Made by a program: the position numbers and the translations under genes
Shown here: piece by piece, positions 33,273-33,582 of the stretch
Numbering within the stretch: position 1 is the stretch's first letter
Layout of the letters: each line of letters opens with the position of its first letter
Origin: Candidatus Bathyarchaeota archaeon
Lineage (GTDB): Archaea; Thermoproteota; Bathyarchaeia; 40CM-2-53-6
NCBI GenBank assembly: GCA_005888735.1
Contig: VBBN01000008.1
Coordinates: 1 to 33,582, forward strand
Length of the DNA stretch: 33,582 nt
Reading direction: 5' to 3'
The notes under the pieces: generated by a model
What the model was told of the DNA's origin: nothing
Database searches by the model: none
Seen by the model: only the letters and a program-made list of their open reading frames with translations

Positions 33273-33582
33273 TCCAACTCCACGACCTGGTGCCCATCCC
33301 TCCATTCCGCTCTACCTCGAATGTAACGTGCGTGACGTCTTTGGATGCAACCGCTTCCTTGATTTTCACATTAATGCCCTTGCTTATTCCCGAAAACAGC
33401 GGCGAAGCATGACCGAAAAACACTGGTGAGTAGTGGATTGTAAACTCATCAATTAATCCAGCGTTAAGATGTTGCTGAATAACATTAGCGCCTCCGGCGA
33501 TCCGGATGTCCTTGTTCCCGGCGGCTTTTCGGGCTTGTCCAAGTGCACTTTCTATGCTAGCATTCACGAAGTAGAAGGTGGT
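33262..33582 (-). CDS. RibD/dihydrofolate-reductase-like protein, partial
   Basis: Only the C-terminal part is present; the frame runs off the right edge, and the first visible codons read TTFYFVNASIESAL. The pattern RIAGGANVIQQHLNAGLIDEF, then TIHYSPVFFGHASPLF, is the NADPH-binding C-terminal half of the RibD-C/DHFR fold, found in YyaP/YwjB-type reductases. At least 107 residues are visible. It overlaps the SnoaL-like gene by 11 bases and was probably cotranscribed. Substrate unknown; true dihydrofolate reductase activity is not implied. Confidence 0.82.
   Translation of the reverse strand, partial: TTFYFVNASIESALGQARKAAGNKDIRIAGGANVIQQHLNAGLIDEFTIHYSPVFFGHASPLFSGISKGINVKIKEAVASKDVTHVTFEVERNGGMGTRSWSWNER

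Overview
The window looks like a chromosomal segment from an archaeon, most likely a mesophilic Thermoproteota lineage of the Bathyarchaeia/Nitrososphaeria kind. I infer this from the gene families: tightly packed thiolase-like and DUF35 genes, a GfcR-like HTH-phosphoribosyltransferase, an AbrB-type VapB, a TrmB-like regulator, a two-domain RecA/KaiC/GvpD-like ATPase and a DUF2182 protein. It also fits TATA-box promoters about 25-35 bp upstream of starts, frequent TTG and GTG starts, and few long leaders. No rRNA, tRNA or CRISPR array was recognised. The assignment to a lineage is inference, not a database result.

Positions 1-8778 are gene-poor accessory DNA. They hold unrecognised proteins, a VapBC module, a membrane-anchored thermonuclease-like protein, an SRPBCC protein and a GNAT acetyltransferase. 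Between them lie several short or broken frames, including small Cys-rich ones not visible as long ORFs.

Positions 8779-15508 form a leftward block. A tight four-gene operon (two thiolase-fold proteins followed by two DUF35 Zn-ribbon/OB proteins) is preceded by a KaiC/GvpD-like ATPase and a large secreted, membrane-anchored protein. Both thiolase-fold proteins appear to lack the nucleophilic Cys, so the set may be an aldolase-like or scaffolding complex rather than a classical thiolase. A divergent acyl-CoA dehydrogenase (15672-16850) makes an acyl-CoA pathway plausible.

Positions 16859-21457 are mostly housekeeping: an HtpX-like protease, an AlkA-type glycosylase divergent from a dCTP deaminase/dUTPase-family protein, a GfcR-like regulator, and the first of two alpha/alpha-toroid paralogues (its sister is at 30810-31844).

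Positions 20960-25833 form a signalling locus. A 1136-residue CheB-CheR-PAS-histidine kinase is followed at 4 bp by a receiver protein, and faces a divergent gene encoding an AbrB-like N-terminus joined to a MEDS-like sensor domain.

Positions 25871-28558 are mobile or regulatory DNA. Two small genes share nearly identical palindromic promoter elements, and are followed by a run of stem-loops, a truncated gene tail, a lone TnpB gene and another gene remnant.

Positions 28619-33582 hold small cytosolic proteins, a thioredoxin divergent from a TrmB/MarR-like regulator, the second toroid paralogue, a DUF2182 membrane protein, a SnoaL-like gene interrupted by an in-frame TAA, and a RibD/DHFR-like gene cut by the right edge.
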